Source: UMGS1002 sp050309735 | GTDB taxonomy: Bacteria > Bacillota > Clostridia > Oscillospirales > CAG-272 | Assembly: GCA_050309735.1 (NCBI GenBank) | Contig: JBNRMS010000077.1 | Span: forward strand, 1 to 24,922 | Direction: 5' to 3' | DNA: 24,922 nt | In this document: piece after piece, positions 14,757-23,055 of the stretch | How positions within the stretch are numbered: the first letter of the stretch is position 1 | Layout of the letters: each line of letters starts with the position of its first letter | Program-made: the position numbers and the translations under genes | Notes under the pieces: model-generated | The model's input: the letters and a program-made list of their open reading frames with translations, nothing else | What the model was told of the DNA's origin: nothing | Databases searched by the model: none

Positions 14757-17700
14757 TTATTCTTCGGGATACTTAATTTCGTTAAGCCACGGTGAGGCGG
14801 TTATACCCTCTCGCTTGAGGCGGTATTCGTAGCACCAAGCGTCGCCGCTCGTGCGCCATGCTCCGGGGCCGGGATAGGATATAAGATCGTCGGCACAATG
14901 GATATGTCCGCAGGAATTTGTACGCGGGAGGTAGAGTTTTAGGTCGATTTTATGCCGCCCTGCGGGAATTCTGCCGAAATTCAGCCGATAGGGCGAGAAG
15001 GCGATAATTCCGGCCGGCTCGCCGTCAAGAGATGCGGTGATGAGTGCGCCGCGATACTGCGGAACCGTCAGCTCAAGCTCGCCGCCGGTGGTTTCGGCCT
15101 CAAGGTGATAGGTCACCGCACCGCTGTAGAAGGGCAGCGTCTGAGTTGTAACGCTCTCAAATGCAAGCTTATCTGCCAGCTCCACAATCTTAGCGCAGCG
15201 GCCGCGAACCTCAACGCCAAAGGAACCGAGTATAAAGCACCACTCAACCGCCGTGCGCTTGCCAAAGGGATATTCAATCTCAAGTGTATTCTTTCCCCGT
15301 TTTATCGCCGGTAATTCAACAGTTTTTATTGCTTTGTCGATAAACCATCCGGTCGGGGTGTTGTCAACGGGCTTGTTGTTGAAGCTGATCTTTGCAACCT
15401 CGGGAGTTTCAAGTGCAAGCTGAGCATTCTTATATGCAATTTCGCTTTCAATAGTAAACCTTAGCTTTATTTTATGCTGCGGGGTCTCAACCGGCAGATA
15501 CCAGGGCTGGTCGGCCCCGCCGCTCCAGGGTGTCCATCCCAATTTTTTGCGGCAGGCGGTGTCGATTCGCAGTATCTCCTCAGGACCCACAAACTCAGCA
15601 TCATCAAAGGAATATTCGGCCATGTCAAGCAAAAGTACATTCGGCTCGTCAAGCGTGAAGGGGATAGCCGCCGGAACATCAAGCGCACAAACCTCGGGTT
15701 TTCCCCTTGAGGGCTTTGCGAGTGCCGCACCTTCGCCCGCCTCGGCAGGAGTGAGCAGATAGAGCAGACTGTCGTGCTGATTCAGAGTGACATTTATAAC
15801 AGTGCTCCCCTTTGTGTGAGAGCAGGCCTGCGGTGATATCTCTCCGCTCAGAGTATCATAAAGAGTTGCATTGTATCTGCCGCCGATCGTTATCTTTATT
15901 CCCTGCCGCCGCGAGATGTCGGGATTTATCGGGTCTTTACCCGGACAGATAAAGAGCCACATATCCCGCCCGTCATATCGGAGCTGATGGACGAGGTTGT
16001 CGGTCATGCTGCCGTTTGAATTACGTATATCGACCATGCGGTAGGGTTCGAGCGCCGCAAGAATTGCGCCGCGCGAAAAAGAGACGCGGTGCGAGGCCGG
16101 GTCGTTGTAAAGCGAGAGAGCAGCGGCCACCTTTGTTTTGTCGGCATCTATATATTTCGGGGCACTGCCCATGAAAATAAGCCGCCCGCCCTCGGCAAGG
16201 AAAGAAGCAAGGCGCTCGACCGTGCTCGATCGCAGTGTTTCGCACTCGGGAACTATTATAGCGTCGTATTTCATCTGGCCGACAGTAAGAGGATTTCCTC
16301 CCGCCTCGTTCTGCGAGGGCAGGAGCGCCTCGGAGATATAGTCAAAATCAATCGAGCCGAAGAGCAGCCACTCGGTCAGCGACTGGAAATTTGAATCGAG
16401 CTGGTCGCGTATGAGCGCTGTTTGCTCGGAAGGCCCCCAGTGCAGCCAATAGCTCTCAATCGGGTGGATAACACCAACCTTCACGCAGGGCGTGCCACGA
16501 GTCAGCGCAGAATTCAGGCGCGCGAAGTGATCTTCAATATATGAATAGTGCTTATACCATGACGACTGATAGCTGATTGAAGCGGGATAATCGCGCTTTG
16601 CCTCGCCCTCCATCGAAACCCATGATAGATGAGGAACGCGTACGGTGACCCCGAGCGCCGCCTGCCAGTCACCATGAAGCTTATGGCCGCGGAAATCAAA
16701 ATCCCAGCTTGTAACTCCGTAAAGCTCGCTCATCACCCCCTCGCGTCCATACTGCCGAGCGGCAGACTGAGCCTGTTTTGCGGTGGTGTATTCATGCTTG
16801 TTTGCAAGCATATCTATTCCGGGGAGCTGGAAGGAGCGATATGAGCGCATTGCCTCGCTGACCGCGCCTGTCTGCGAGAGGAGTGTGGGTTCGCGCATAA
16901 GGTGGCCGGTGAGCATAATGTTATTTCGCTCGCACCATGCGCCGACATTGTCGGCAAAGGCCTCGGTGAAGCGCTCGCAGACATGGTCGTGATAATGATA
17001 TCTCACAAGCGACACCTGCCCGTCGGGAAGCTCCCAGAAAAGCTCGGGAACGGCCGCTATCAGGTCCTCCCCGTAGGCCTGTGCGAAAGATTCATGCAAA
17101 TCGTCTGTCCAGGGGAGCGCGACATCCTGCGCAACGTCGGCAAATCTCAGGGTCTGCTTGTGGATAAACTGGGGCTCGTCTGTAAAAATGGCCGGAATGG
17201 TTTTCCCGAATTCATGCCCGACCTTGTTTTTGAAGGCATCGTATGTAACCTCAATAAAGCGGTCGATTGTCTTTTTTCGCAGCGTGTTGGCATAGGTGTA
17301 GCCATTGTATCTCGGGGTGCATTGCGAGGTTTCAAGATAGGCATACCACAGCTGACCCTCGGGCGTTTCATCATCCTCAATTTTGCGGTATTTTTTAAGG
17401 CAACCCGAGCCGTCGAGCACGATATCATATGTGGCGATATGCTTTCCCTGCCCGTTTCGCACCGCGGTTACCCGAACCTTTCCTCCTCTTGCGGCGGCGC
17501 CCTGCGCTTCGTAGGGGGTTGGGGTAAACAGGAGGTATTTTATGCGATGTTCGGGATCTTTTGTGACAAATCCGCCCGCAAAACCCGACGGCCACCTGTC
17601 CTCGTCGTAGAGCCAGGCGAGCATCTCTTCCTTCTTTGCTTTGTCAACGCAACAGGCGACAAGGTCCATAAACTCCTCGCCAAGATAGGGAGTTGCCATT

Positions 17701-17885
17701 CCCGAACGAACATGCATATGGAAGCCGCCAAATCCCATTTCTTTGAAGATTTCAATCTGGCGGAGCAGCTCGTCGCGCTCAAGCTTGCAGTTCCATGCCC
17801 AGAAGGGGGTGCCGCGGTATTCACTTGTCGGATTTTTAAACAGCTCGACCGACAAAGACTCCGCCGAATTTTTTTTGTAAAGCAT
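14757..17885 (-). CDS. Large GH106-like glycoside hydrolase, possible alpha-L-rhamnosidase
   Basis: The protein has 1042 residues and no signal peptide, so it appears cytoplasmic. The N-terminal part reads RGTPFWAWNCKL (24-35), then IEIFKEMGFGGFHMHVRSG (44-62) and DEDRWPSGFAGG (94-105), the arrangement of GH106-type barrels. Candidate acidic residues are D236/E237 in IFTDEPQF and E387 in MSELYG followed by WDFDFRGHKLHGDWQAALGV and HLSWVSMEGE. The C-terminal third is beta-rich and resembles a galactose-binding sandwich, with WTPWSGGADQPWYLPVE. GH106 enzymes release terminal L-rhamnose. That activity here is inferred from fold resemblance plus the upstream rhaA, 32 bp away; other deoxy-sugar or uronic acid glycosides are possible. 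The ATG at 17885 follows AAGGAGA with a 9-nt gap. Confidence 0.65.
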   Translation of the reverse strand: MLYKKNSAESLSVELFKNPTSEYRGTPFWAWNCKLERDELLRQIEIFKEMGFGGFHMHVRSGMATPYLGEEFMDLVACCVDKAKKEEMLAWLYDEDRWPSGFAGGFVTKDPEHRIKYLLFTPTPYEAQGAAARGGKVRVTAVRNGQGKHIATYDIVLDGSGCLKKYRKIEDDETPEGQLWYAYLETSQCTPRYNGYTYANTLRKKTIDRFIEVTYDAFKNKVGHEFGKTIPAIFTDEPQFIHKQTLRFADVAQDVALPWTDDLHESFAQAYGEDLIAAVPELFWELPDGQVSLVRYHYHDHVCERFTEAFADNVGAWCERNNIMLTGHLMREPTLLSQTGAVSEAMRSYRSFQLPGIDMLANKHEYTTAKQAQSAARQYGREGVMSELYGVTSWDFDFRGHKLHGDWQAALGVTVRVPHLSWVSMEGEAKRDYPASISYQSSWYKHYSYIEDHFARLNSALTRGTPCVKVGVIHPIESYWLHWGPSEQTALIRDQLDSNFQSLTEWLLFGSIDFDYISEALLPSQNEAGGNPLTVGQMKYDAIIVPECETLRSSTVERLASFLAEGGRLIFMGSAPKYIDADKTKVAAALSLYNDPASHRVSFSRGAILAALEPYRMVDIRNSNGSMTDNLVHQLRYDGRDMWLFICPGKDPINPDISRRQGIKITIGGRYNATLYDTLSGEISPQACSHTKGSTVINVTLNQHDSLLYLLTPAEAGEGAALAKPSRGKPEVCALDVPAAIPFTLDEPNVLLLDMAEYSFDDAEFVGPEEILRIDTACRKKLGWTPWSGGADQPWYLPVETPQHKIKLRFTIESEIAYKNAQLALETPEVAKISFNNKPVDNTPTGWFIDKAIKTVELPAIKRGKNTLEIEYPFGKRTAVEWCFILGSFGVEVRGRCAKIVELADKLAFESVTTQTLPFYSGAVTYHLEAETTGGELELTVPQYRGALITASLDGEPAGIIAFSPYRLNFGRIPAGRHKIDLKLYLPRTNSCGHIHCADDLISYPGPGAWRTSGDAWCYEYRLKREGITASPWLNEIKYPEE

Positions 17886-17917
17886 ACTTTATAATCTCCT
17901 TACTTAATATCCTCAAA

Positions 17918-19171
17918 TTATTTCCTCGTCGCAAGAGTTTCTTTTTCATACGCAGCAAGGTCACAGTACCAGTCCCCGTCGGCAGCAACGCCGGCCCGGC
18001 GGCAGAATTCATCCCAGATTTCGCCAAAAGGCAGGGTTTTGAGTTCCTCTTGTATAATAAAAAGCTCTGTCATTCGGCCGCAGTCCTGAAGCTCGGCAAG
18101 CTTCTTATGCGGTGTGAGAAGAGCCGCGAGCAGAGCTTTCTGCATATTTCTCATACCAATTATCCATGCGGCAACCCGGTTTATGCTGGCATCAAAATAG
18201 TCAAGCGCAAGAAAGACCCGCCCGAGCGCACCGCATCTGACTATTTCATTGGCAATTTCACGAGTTTCATCGTCAAACCGCACAACATGGTCGCTGTCCC
18301 AGCGCACCGCCCGGGTAACGTGCAGCGCAATTTTATCCGAAAAGAGCAGCATTGAGGGGATTTTATCAGCGACAGACTCGGTGGGATGATAGTGTCCGCT
18401 GTCCATCAGCGAGAGTACCCCGCGCGACGCCGCGTAGTTCACACAAAATTCGCTCGACCCGACGGTGTACGACTCAAGACCTATGCCGAAAACCTTTGAT
18501 TCAAGCGAGATATTAACAAGCTCCTTGTCATATCCGGCGGCAAGAATTTTATCAAGTGAATCGGCAAAGCGCTTGCGGGGCGACAGCCGGTCGGCCGGAA
18601 TATCCTTGAGCCCGTCGGGAATCCAGATGTTCATAAGAGTGGGAGTTCCAAGCTCGCGGGCGAAATATTCGGATATGCGCAGGCAGGCAATGCAGTGGTC
18701 TATCCAAAAGCGCCGTGTATCCTCGTCCGGGCTTGAGAGGGTTAGCCCGTTTGCCCGCGGGTGCGAGAAGCAGGTAGGGTTAAAGTCGATTCCAAGTTGG
18801 CGTGCCTTTGCGAAATCAACCCATTTTTTGAAGTGGCGAGGGGTCAGCTTGTCGCGGTCTACAAAATCTCCGTCCTCAAAAACAGCATATGAGGCATGGA
18901 GATTTATGCGATGCCGACCGGGGATGTGCAGAAGCGCGAAATCAATATCGGCCATCAGTTCATCGGGGGTTCGCGCCCTGCCCGGGTAGTTGCCCGTCAC
19001 CTGTATGCCGCCGTCAAGCGTCGACACGCCCTCAAAGCCGCGAACGTCATCACCCTGCCAGCAGTGCATTGAAATCGGAGTGTTCATAAGTGTTTTGATT
19101 GCGGTCTCGGCGTCAACGCCAAGACGCAAATACCTCTCCTTTGCCGAGGAGTATCCCGAATAATTTAACAT
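17918..19171 (-). CDS. rhaA: L-rhamnose isomerase
   Basis: The enzyme interconverts L-rhamnose and L-rhamnulose, and often other aldoses such as L-lyxose and L-mannose. The protein has 417 residues, matching the family (about 419). Diagnostic segments are ISMHCWQGDDVRGFEG, DFNPTCFSHP, LMDSGHYHPTESVADK, HVTRAVRWDSDHVV (284-297, with H284, D292 and D294 at the spacing of the family's metal site) and ALDYFDASINRVAAWIIG. The ATG at 19171 has GGAGG only 4 nt away, a short gap. It is first in an operon with the GH106-like gene and has its own sigma-A promoter. No rhaB kinase or rhaD aldolase follows, which is unusual for a rhamnose cluster. Confidence 0.96.
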   Translation of the reverse strand: MLNYSGYSSAKERYLRLGVDAETAIKTLMNTPISMHCWQGDDVRGFEGVSTLDGGIQVTGNYPGRARTPDELMADIDFALLHIPGRHRINLHASYAVFEDGDFVDRDKLTPRHFKKWVDFAKARQLGIDFNPTCFSHPRANGLTLSSPDEDTRRFWIDHCIACLRISEYFARELGTPTLMNIWIPDGLKDIPADRLSPRKRFADSLDKILAAGYDKELVNISLESKVFGIGLESYTVGSSEFCVNYAASRGVLSLMDSGHYHPTESVADKIPSMLLFSDKIALHVTRAVRWDSDHVVRFDDETREIANEIVRCGALGRVFLALDYFDASINRVAAWIIGMRNMQKALLAALLTPHKKLAELQDCGRMTELFIIQEELKTLPFGEIWDEFCRRAGVAADGDWYCDLAAYEKETLATRK

Positions 19172-19236
19172 AAAACCTCCGTTTTAGTATAGTTTTTTAT
19201 CCGACACAAATCAGCGGTCGAAATTCTGCTATCTTA

Positions 19237-19265
19237 ATTATAAAGAAGCCTCAATTTAATTACAA
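19237..19265 (-). promoter_or_regulatory. Sigma-A promoter for rhaA
   Basis: On the minus strand TTGTAA (19265-19260) and TATAAT (19242-19237) are separated by 17 bp, about 65 bp before the rhaA start. Confidence 0.6.
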
Positions 19266-19337
19266 GACTGTGTTTTGCCCCTTTGACAACCGATTTTAAC
19301 CTTGTATTCAAAACATTTTATCACAAGTCCCGAGATA

Positions 19338-19372
19338 TTTCAATTAATTTGAAAAATGTTAATAATTAATTG
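19338..19372. promoter_or_regulatory. Inverted repeats between rhaA and pncB, possible operator
   Basis: CAATTAATT (19341-19349) and AATTAATTG (19364-19372) form an inverted repeat with a 14-bp gap. TTTCAA and TTGAAA (19338-19343 and 19349-19354) form a second, tighter one. The right arm overlaps the pncB -35. The sequence is AT-rich, so chance symmetry is quite possible. Confidence 0.3.
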
Positions 19373-19398
19373 CAAAGAGGGGTATGATGTGGTATAAT
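19370..19398 (+). promoter_or_regulatory. Sigma-A promoter for pncB, -10 supplied by repeat R5
   Basis: TTGCAA (19370-19375) and TATAAT (19393-19398) are separated by 17 bp. As at polA, the -10 lies inside the repeat and the -35 outside. The gap from -10 to start codon is 115 nt, the same as at polA. Confidence 0.65.
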
Positions 19399-19434
19399 AT
19401 GCACATTGGCAGATTTCCGGGAAACTGCGACTAT
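19390..19434 (+). repeat. Dispersed intergenic repeat, short copy R5 (pncB leader)
   Basis: This shortened copy keeps the TATAAT end, the segment CACATTGGCAG and one hairpin: GCAG plus TTTC (19409-19417, with one bulged A) with GAAACTGC (19421-19428). It then jumps to GCGACTATA. The middle of the element between its two TCGCA-like repeats is missing, consistent with deletion between them. Confidence 0.75.
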
Positions 19435-19513
19435 ACGTATCTAATTAACAATATTGCATAAAATCATGGGCAGTTTGCCTAAAAAGCAGCCGCCCGAAAA
19501 GGAGTGATTCACA

Positions 19514-20968
19514 TTGAAGGATTTGACAGGGAATTTGACCATGCTCTGCGATTTCTACGAGCTAACGATGGGAAACGGTTATTTCGAGTCGGGGCTCAGA
19601 GATAAAATCGTTTATTTCGATGCCTACTACCGCAACAATCCCGACAAAGGAGGCTATTCTATCGCCGCGGGGCTTGAGCAGATAATCGATTATATCAATA
19701 ATCTCTATTTTGATGAGGAAAACATTTCCTTCCTTCGCTCAAAGGGCATTTTCTCAGAGGGTTTTCTTGACTATCTCCGCAATTTCAAATTCACCGGCGA
19801 CCTCTGGGCGGTTCCCGAGGGAACGGTAGTCTTTCCGGGCGAGCCGCTCATAACAGTGCGCGCCCCGGCCATTCAGGCTCAATTTATAGAAACCTATATA
19901 CTTATGGAGCTGAATCATCAGTCGCTCATCGCCACTAAGGCCTCGCGGATGGCTCGCGCCGCCCGGGGCAGACCGATAAGCGAATTCGGATCGCGCCGCG
20001 CCCAAGGGTCGGCCGCCGCCATTCTCGGCGCGCGCGCCGCCTATATCGGGGGTTGTGCCGCCACTGCCTGCACTATCACCGACGAGCGCTACGGTGTTCC
20101 CGCCACTGGAACGATGGCTCACTCCTGGGTTCAGATGTTTGACGATGAATATACCGCCTTTAAAACATACTGCGAGATATATCCCCATAGCGCAGTGCTT
20201 TTGATTGACACATACAATGTGCTCGAATCGGGCCTTCCAAATGCTATAAAGGCCTTCCGCGAGGTTCTTGAGCCGCGTGGAATCAAGAATTGCGCCGTTC
20301 GCATCGACTCGGGCGATATAACATACCTGACACGGAAGGTGCGCGAGCGTCTTATCGAGGCGGGCTTCCCGCAGTGCCGCATTATCGCATCAAACTCGCT
20401 TGATGAATACATTATCCGCGAGCTTATCCGTCAGGGCGCCGAGATAGACGGATTCGGAATAGGTGAGAGACTGATTACCTCTATGAGCGATCCGGTTTTC
20501 GGTGCCGTTTACAAGCTCTGTGCCGCCGAGGACGAGAGCGGAAAGATTCATCCGAAAATTAAAATCAGCGAAAACGCCGGGAAGATTACCACCCCGCATT
20601 TTAAGAAGGTCTACCGCCTGCGCGACCGCGAGAGCGGCAAGGCCGAGGCCGACCTTATCTGCGTATGGGACGAAAAGATTGACGACAGCAAACCTCTTGA
20701 AATCTTCGACCCCGAATACACCTGGAAGCGCAAAATTATGACAAACTTCACCGCCGAGGAATTGCTCGTTCCTGTTTTCCGGGGTGGAAAACAGGTCTAC
20801 ACCCCACCCGTCCTTGCCGATGTCAGAGCCTTCTGCGAGAGGCAACTGAACGGTGTTTGGGAAGAAGTCCGCCGTTTCACCAATCCCCATAATTACTACG
20901 TCGACCTCTCGAATAAACTTTGGAATCTCAAAAACAACATGATAAAGGCCGCCCGGGAAAAGAGGTAA
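19514..20968 (+). CDS. pncB: Nicotinate phosphoribosyltransferase
   Basis: The enzyme makes nicotinate mononucleotide from nicotinate, PRPP and ATP in NAD salvage. The protein has 484 residues. Family segments are MLCDFYELTMGNGYFESG near the start, SEFGSRRAQGSAAAILGARA, TGTMAHSWVQ with the phosphorylated His at 203, and RIDSGDITYLTRKVR, which binds phosphoribosyl. The start is a TTG at 19514, chosen because AAGGAG (19499-19504) lies 9 nt upstream and the reading starts before the conserved first helix; the ATG ten codons later would remove part of it. It stands alone between two sugar operons on the other strand. Its promoter uses repeat R5. A strong terminator follows. Confidence 0.95.
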   Translation: MKDLTGNLTMLCDFYELTMGNGYFESGLRDKIVYFDAYYRNNPDKGGYSIAAGLEQIIDYINNLYFDEENISFLRSKGIFSEGFLDYLRNFKFTGDLWAVPEGTVVFPGEPLITVRAPAIQAQFIETYILMELNHQSLIATKASRMARAARGRPISEFGSRRAQGSAAAILGARAAYIGGCAATACTITDERYGVPATGTMAHSWVQMFDDEYTAFKTYCEIYPHSAVLLIDTYNVLESGLPNAIKAFREVLEPRGIKNCAVRIDSGDITYLTRKVRERLIEAGFPQCRIIASNSLDEYIIRELIRQGAEIDGFGIGERLITSMSDPVFGAVYKLCAAEDESGKIHPKIKISENAGKITTPHFKKVYRLRDRESGKAEADLICVWDEKIDDSKPLEIFDPEYTWKRKIMTNFTAEELLVPVFRGGKQVYTPPVLADVRAFCERQLNGVWEEVRRFTNPHNYYVDLSNKLWNLKNNMIKAAREKR

Positions 20969-21000
20969 GTGGCAATATATTTGAATCTCTAAAAGCAGCT

Positions 21001-21032
21001 GCGCCGCACAAATGTGCGGCGCGCGTTTTTTT
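21001..21032 (+). terminator. Intrinsic terminator after pncB
   Basis: GCGCCGCACA (21001-21010) pairs perfectly with TGTGCGGCGC (21013-21022), followed by seven T (21026-21032), 33 nt after the stop codon. It also lies 47 bp beyond the araD stop on the other strand. Confidence 0.93.
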
Positions 21033-21078
21033 GTTGGGTGAGTTTTGTGTTTTCGGCGCATTTGTTTTGTTGCGCGAA

Positions 21079-21789
21079 TCAATTCTTCTGTCCGTATGTC
21101 GCCGCGGGGCCATGCTTTCTGTCGTAATGCCGGCGCAGCAGCTCGCTCTGCATAGGCGCGGCGCACTCGACCGAGGTGGCTGCGGCTGCGAGCATCTCGG
21201 TATTATACGCCATATGAGCAACCTCCTCAAGCACCGCCGAGCATTCGACCGATTCAATGGCGTCGCGCCCCCATGTAAAGGGGCCATGCGAGTGAACTAA
21301 CACCCCGCGAACCCGCTCGTAATCGGCTCGGGCGAAGGTTTCGGCAATCAGCGCCCCGGTGTTTCTCTCATAATCGCCCGAAATTTCGTCGGGCGTCATT
21401 CTGCGCGTTGCGCTGATGGTTCCGTCAAAATAATCGGCGTGAGTAGTTCCGAGGGCGACTATGCCCCGGCCGGCCTGAGCGTATGAAGTCGCGTATGTCG
21501 AGTGGGTGTGTGTTATCCCGCCGATTTTCGGGAAGGCGCGATACAGCTCTATATGAGTTGGTGTGTCAGATGAGGGCTTCAAGCTCCCCTCTACAATCCT
21601 GCCCTCAAGGTCGAGAACAACCATATCGGATGGCGAGAGGATATCGTAATCAACGCCCGACGGCTTGATGACGACAAGTCCGCGCTCGCGGTCGATTCCG
21701 CTTACGTTTCCCCAAGTAAAAATCACAAGATTGTACTTGACCAGCAGCATATTCGCATCGTAAACCTGTTTTTTTAGTTTTTCAAGCAT
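21079..21789 (-). CDS. araD: L-ribulose-5-phosphate 4-epimerase (class II aldolase family)
   Basis: The enzyme converts L-ribulose-5-phosphate to D-xylulose-5-phosphate, feeding the pentose phosphate pathway. The protein has 236 residues. The motifs TWGNVSGID, IKPSGVDYD, KPSSDTPTHIELYRAFP, HTHS, GTTHADYFDG, VHSHGPFTWG and a C-terminal HGPAATYGQ are those of AraD. The zinc and acid-base positions known from E. coli AraD have counterparts here: D75, H94, H96, D119, H168 and Y232. This makes an epimerase far likelier than rhamnulose- or fuculose-phosphate aldolase, despite the rhaA gene nearby. The ATG at 21789 has GAAGGGAG 9 nt upstream. It follows the dehydrogenase gene after 21 nt and is probably in its operon. 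Confidence 0.92.
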   Translation of the reverse strand: MLEKLKKQVYDANMLLVKYNLVIFTWGNVSGIDRERGLVVIKPSGVDYDILSPSDMVVLDLEGRIVEGSLKPSSDTPTHIELYRAFPKIGGITHTHSTYATSYAQAGRGIVALGTTHADYFDGTISATRRMTPDEISGDYERNTGALIAETFARADYERVRGVLVHSHGPFTWGRDAIESVECSAVLEEVAHMAYNTEMLAAAATSVECAAPMQSELLRRHYDRKHGPAATYGQKN

Positions 21790-21810
21790 ATTCGATAGCT
21801 CCCTTCTCTA

Positions 21811-22929
21811 TTAGTCGATTTTGTCTTGCGCGAAATGCTTTCTGTATATTTCGTACATCTCGGATTCGTTTATGACATAGGGGCTGTTTGAGTAGTTCCT
21901 TGCGCCTTTGATAAGGTCGATATGCTCGGCGATCTCAGCCTCGGTCATCTTTATGTCAACGCCCGACAGAGCGGGCAGATATTCCTTCATAATCGTGGAT
22001 GTTGTTCCGAGCGCGCTGCATATCTCTTCAAGCTTGGCGCGACCGACATCGGTGCGTTCATTGTATTCGATAAAATCGCCCTCAAAGACTGCACAGGCCG
22101 CCCCGTGCGGGATTCGGTCTAAAAGGGTGAGTGAATATCCGAGCGGGTGCGGGAAGCCCGTGCCGGTTATGCTGATGGCAATCCCGGCGGCCGCCGAGGC
22201 ATAGAGCAGCGCTTCCCTCATTTCATATGTGAAGTCATCGGGATATTCGGTGAGAACTTCCCAGATTCTTTTCATGGCGAAAAGGGCAAGGGGCGCTGAG
22301 AAATCGGTTGATTTCGGAGACAGGTAGGCCTCTATCGCATGAGAAAAGGCGTCGAGCGCGCAGCTTATCACACCGGAGCGCGGCATTGACATTGTATAGG
22401 CGGGGTCAAGAAAGGCGTATTTCGCCCATGAGTCTTCGGAGGTGAAGGTTTTTTTATTTTTCCCGCCGGGCAGCGTGAGTACCGAATATGCGTTTACCTC
22501 GCTGCCGGTTCCCGCAGTTGTCGGAATGAGGATAAGGGGAAGCGAGGGCTTCTCGCGCTTGGCCGGCTCATAAATGTCAAGCGTGGTAATCGCCCTGTTA
22601 GCAGCATATGCCGCCACCGCCTTTGCAGCATCAAGCGACGAACCGCCCCCAATTCCGATAACATAATCAGCTCCGAAATCTGCGGCCGCCTGTCCGCCCT
22701 CCCAGCATATCAGAGCCGGTGGATTCTCGGTTGATTTGTCATATAGCATATACTCAATTCCCGCGTCCTTGAGCAAAGAGAGAACATCATCGAGCGCGCC
22801 GCTGGCCTTCGCCCCGCGTGAGCCTGAGACAATAAAAGCACGCCTGCCCATAGCAAACCTGTCCGCGTTTTCCTTAACACATCCCCTCCCCGAGAAGACC
22901 CTCACCGGAATATTAACATCAAATTTCAT
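21811..22929 (-). CDS. Iron-containing alcohol dehydrogenase
   Basis: The protein has 372 residues and belongs to the group III (FucO/BDH-type) NAD(P)H-dependent dehydrogenases. GIGGGSSLDAAK (92-103) binds the nucleotide. The metal ligands are D193 and H197 in LDAFSHAIEAYLS, H261 in GFPHPLGYSLT and H275 in IPHGAACAV. Substrates in the family range from lactaldehyde and propanediol to butanol. Lactaldehyde reductase would suit rhamnose breakdown, but the araD partner does not make lactaldehyde, so the substrate is open. I chose the ATG at 22929 because AAAGGAGG lies 8 nt upstream; an in-frame reading 45 codons longer runs into repeat R4. It is first in an operon with araD. Confidence 0.92.
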   Translation of the reverse strand: MKFDVNIPVRVFSGRGCVKENADRFAMGRRAFIVSGSRGAKASGALDDVLSLLKDAGIEYMLYDKSTENPPALICWEGGQAAADFGADYVIGIGGGSSLDAAKAVAAYAANRAITTLDIYEPAKREKPSLPLILIPTTAGTGSEVNAYSVLTLPGGKNKKTFTSEDSWAKYAFLDPAYTMSMPRSGVISCALDAFSHAIEAYLSPKSTDFSAPLALFAMKRIWEVLTEYPDDFTYEMREALLYASAAAGIAISITGTGFPHPLGYSLTLLDRIPHGAACAVFEGDFIEYNERTDVGRAKLEEICSALGTTSTIMKEYLPALSGVDIKMTEAEIAEHIDLIKGARNYSNSPYVINESEMYEIYRKHFAQDKID

Positions 22930-22965
22930 CGCGCAATCCTCCTTTGATTTTCTAAAACTTATAAA

Positions 22966-23055
22966 CATAGCCGCAAGCAAATTTCCCCATGCCTTGGCGC
23001 ACCGTTGCGTCATCGCAGCTTTCGGAGAAACTTGCCAATGTGTGCCTTGAACCAT
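22966..23055 (-). repeat. Dispersed intergenic repeat, copy R4a
   Basis: This diverged copy starts CATAGCCGCAAG and has CGCAA (22972-22976) facing TTGCG (23005-23009), then GCAGCTTTC (23015-23023) facing GAAACTTGC (23027-23035) with one mismatch and one wobble. Its distal end reads CAATGTGTGCCTTGAACCAT, where the TATAAT is lost. It joins R4b through a shared CCAT, as R2 joins R3. Confidence 0.75.

Noticed and set aside
16902..17894. 330-codon plus-strand frame opposite the glycosidase
   Set aside because: It lies wholly antisense to a gene with clear family motifs, its own promoter and ribosome binding site are absent, and the peptide has no recognisable domain.
20390..21166. 258-codon minus-strand frame antisense to pncB and the 3' end of araD
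   Set aside because: It covers two confident genes and a terminator and has no domain; it is a shadow of GC-rich codon use.
21079..21789. Reading the class II aldolase gene as rhamnulose- or fuculose-phosphate aldolase because rhaA is nearby
   Set aside because: The motifs and the Asp and Tyr positions match L-ribulose-5-phosphate 4-epimerase throughout.
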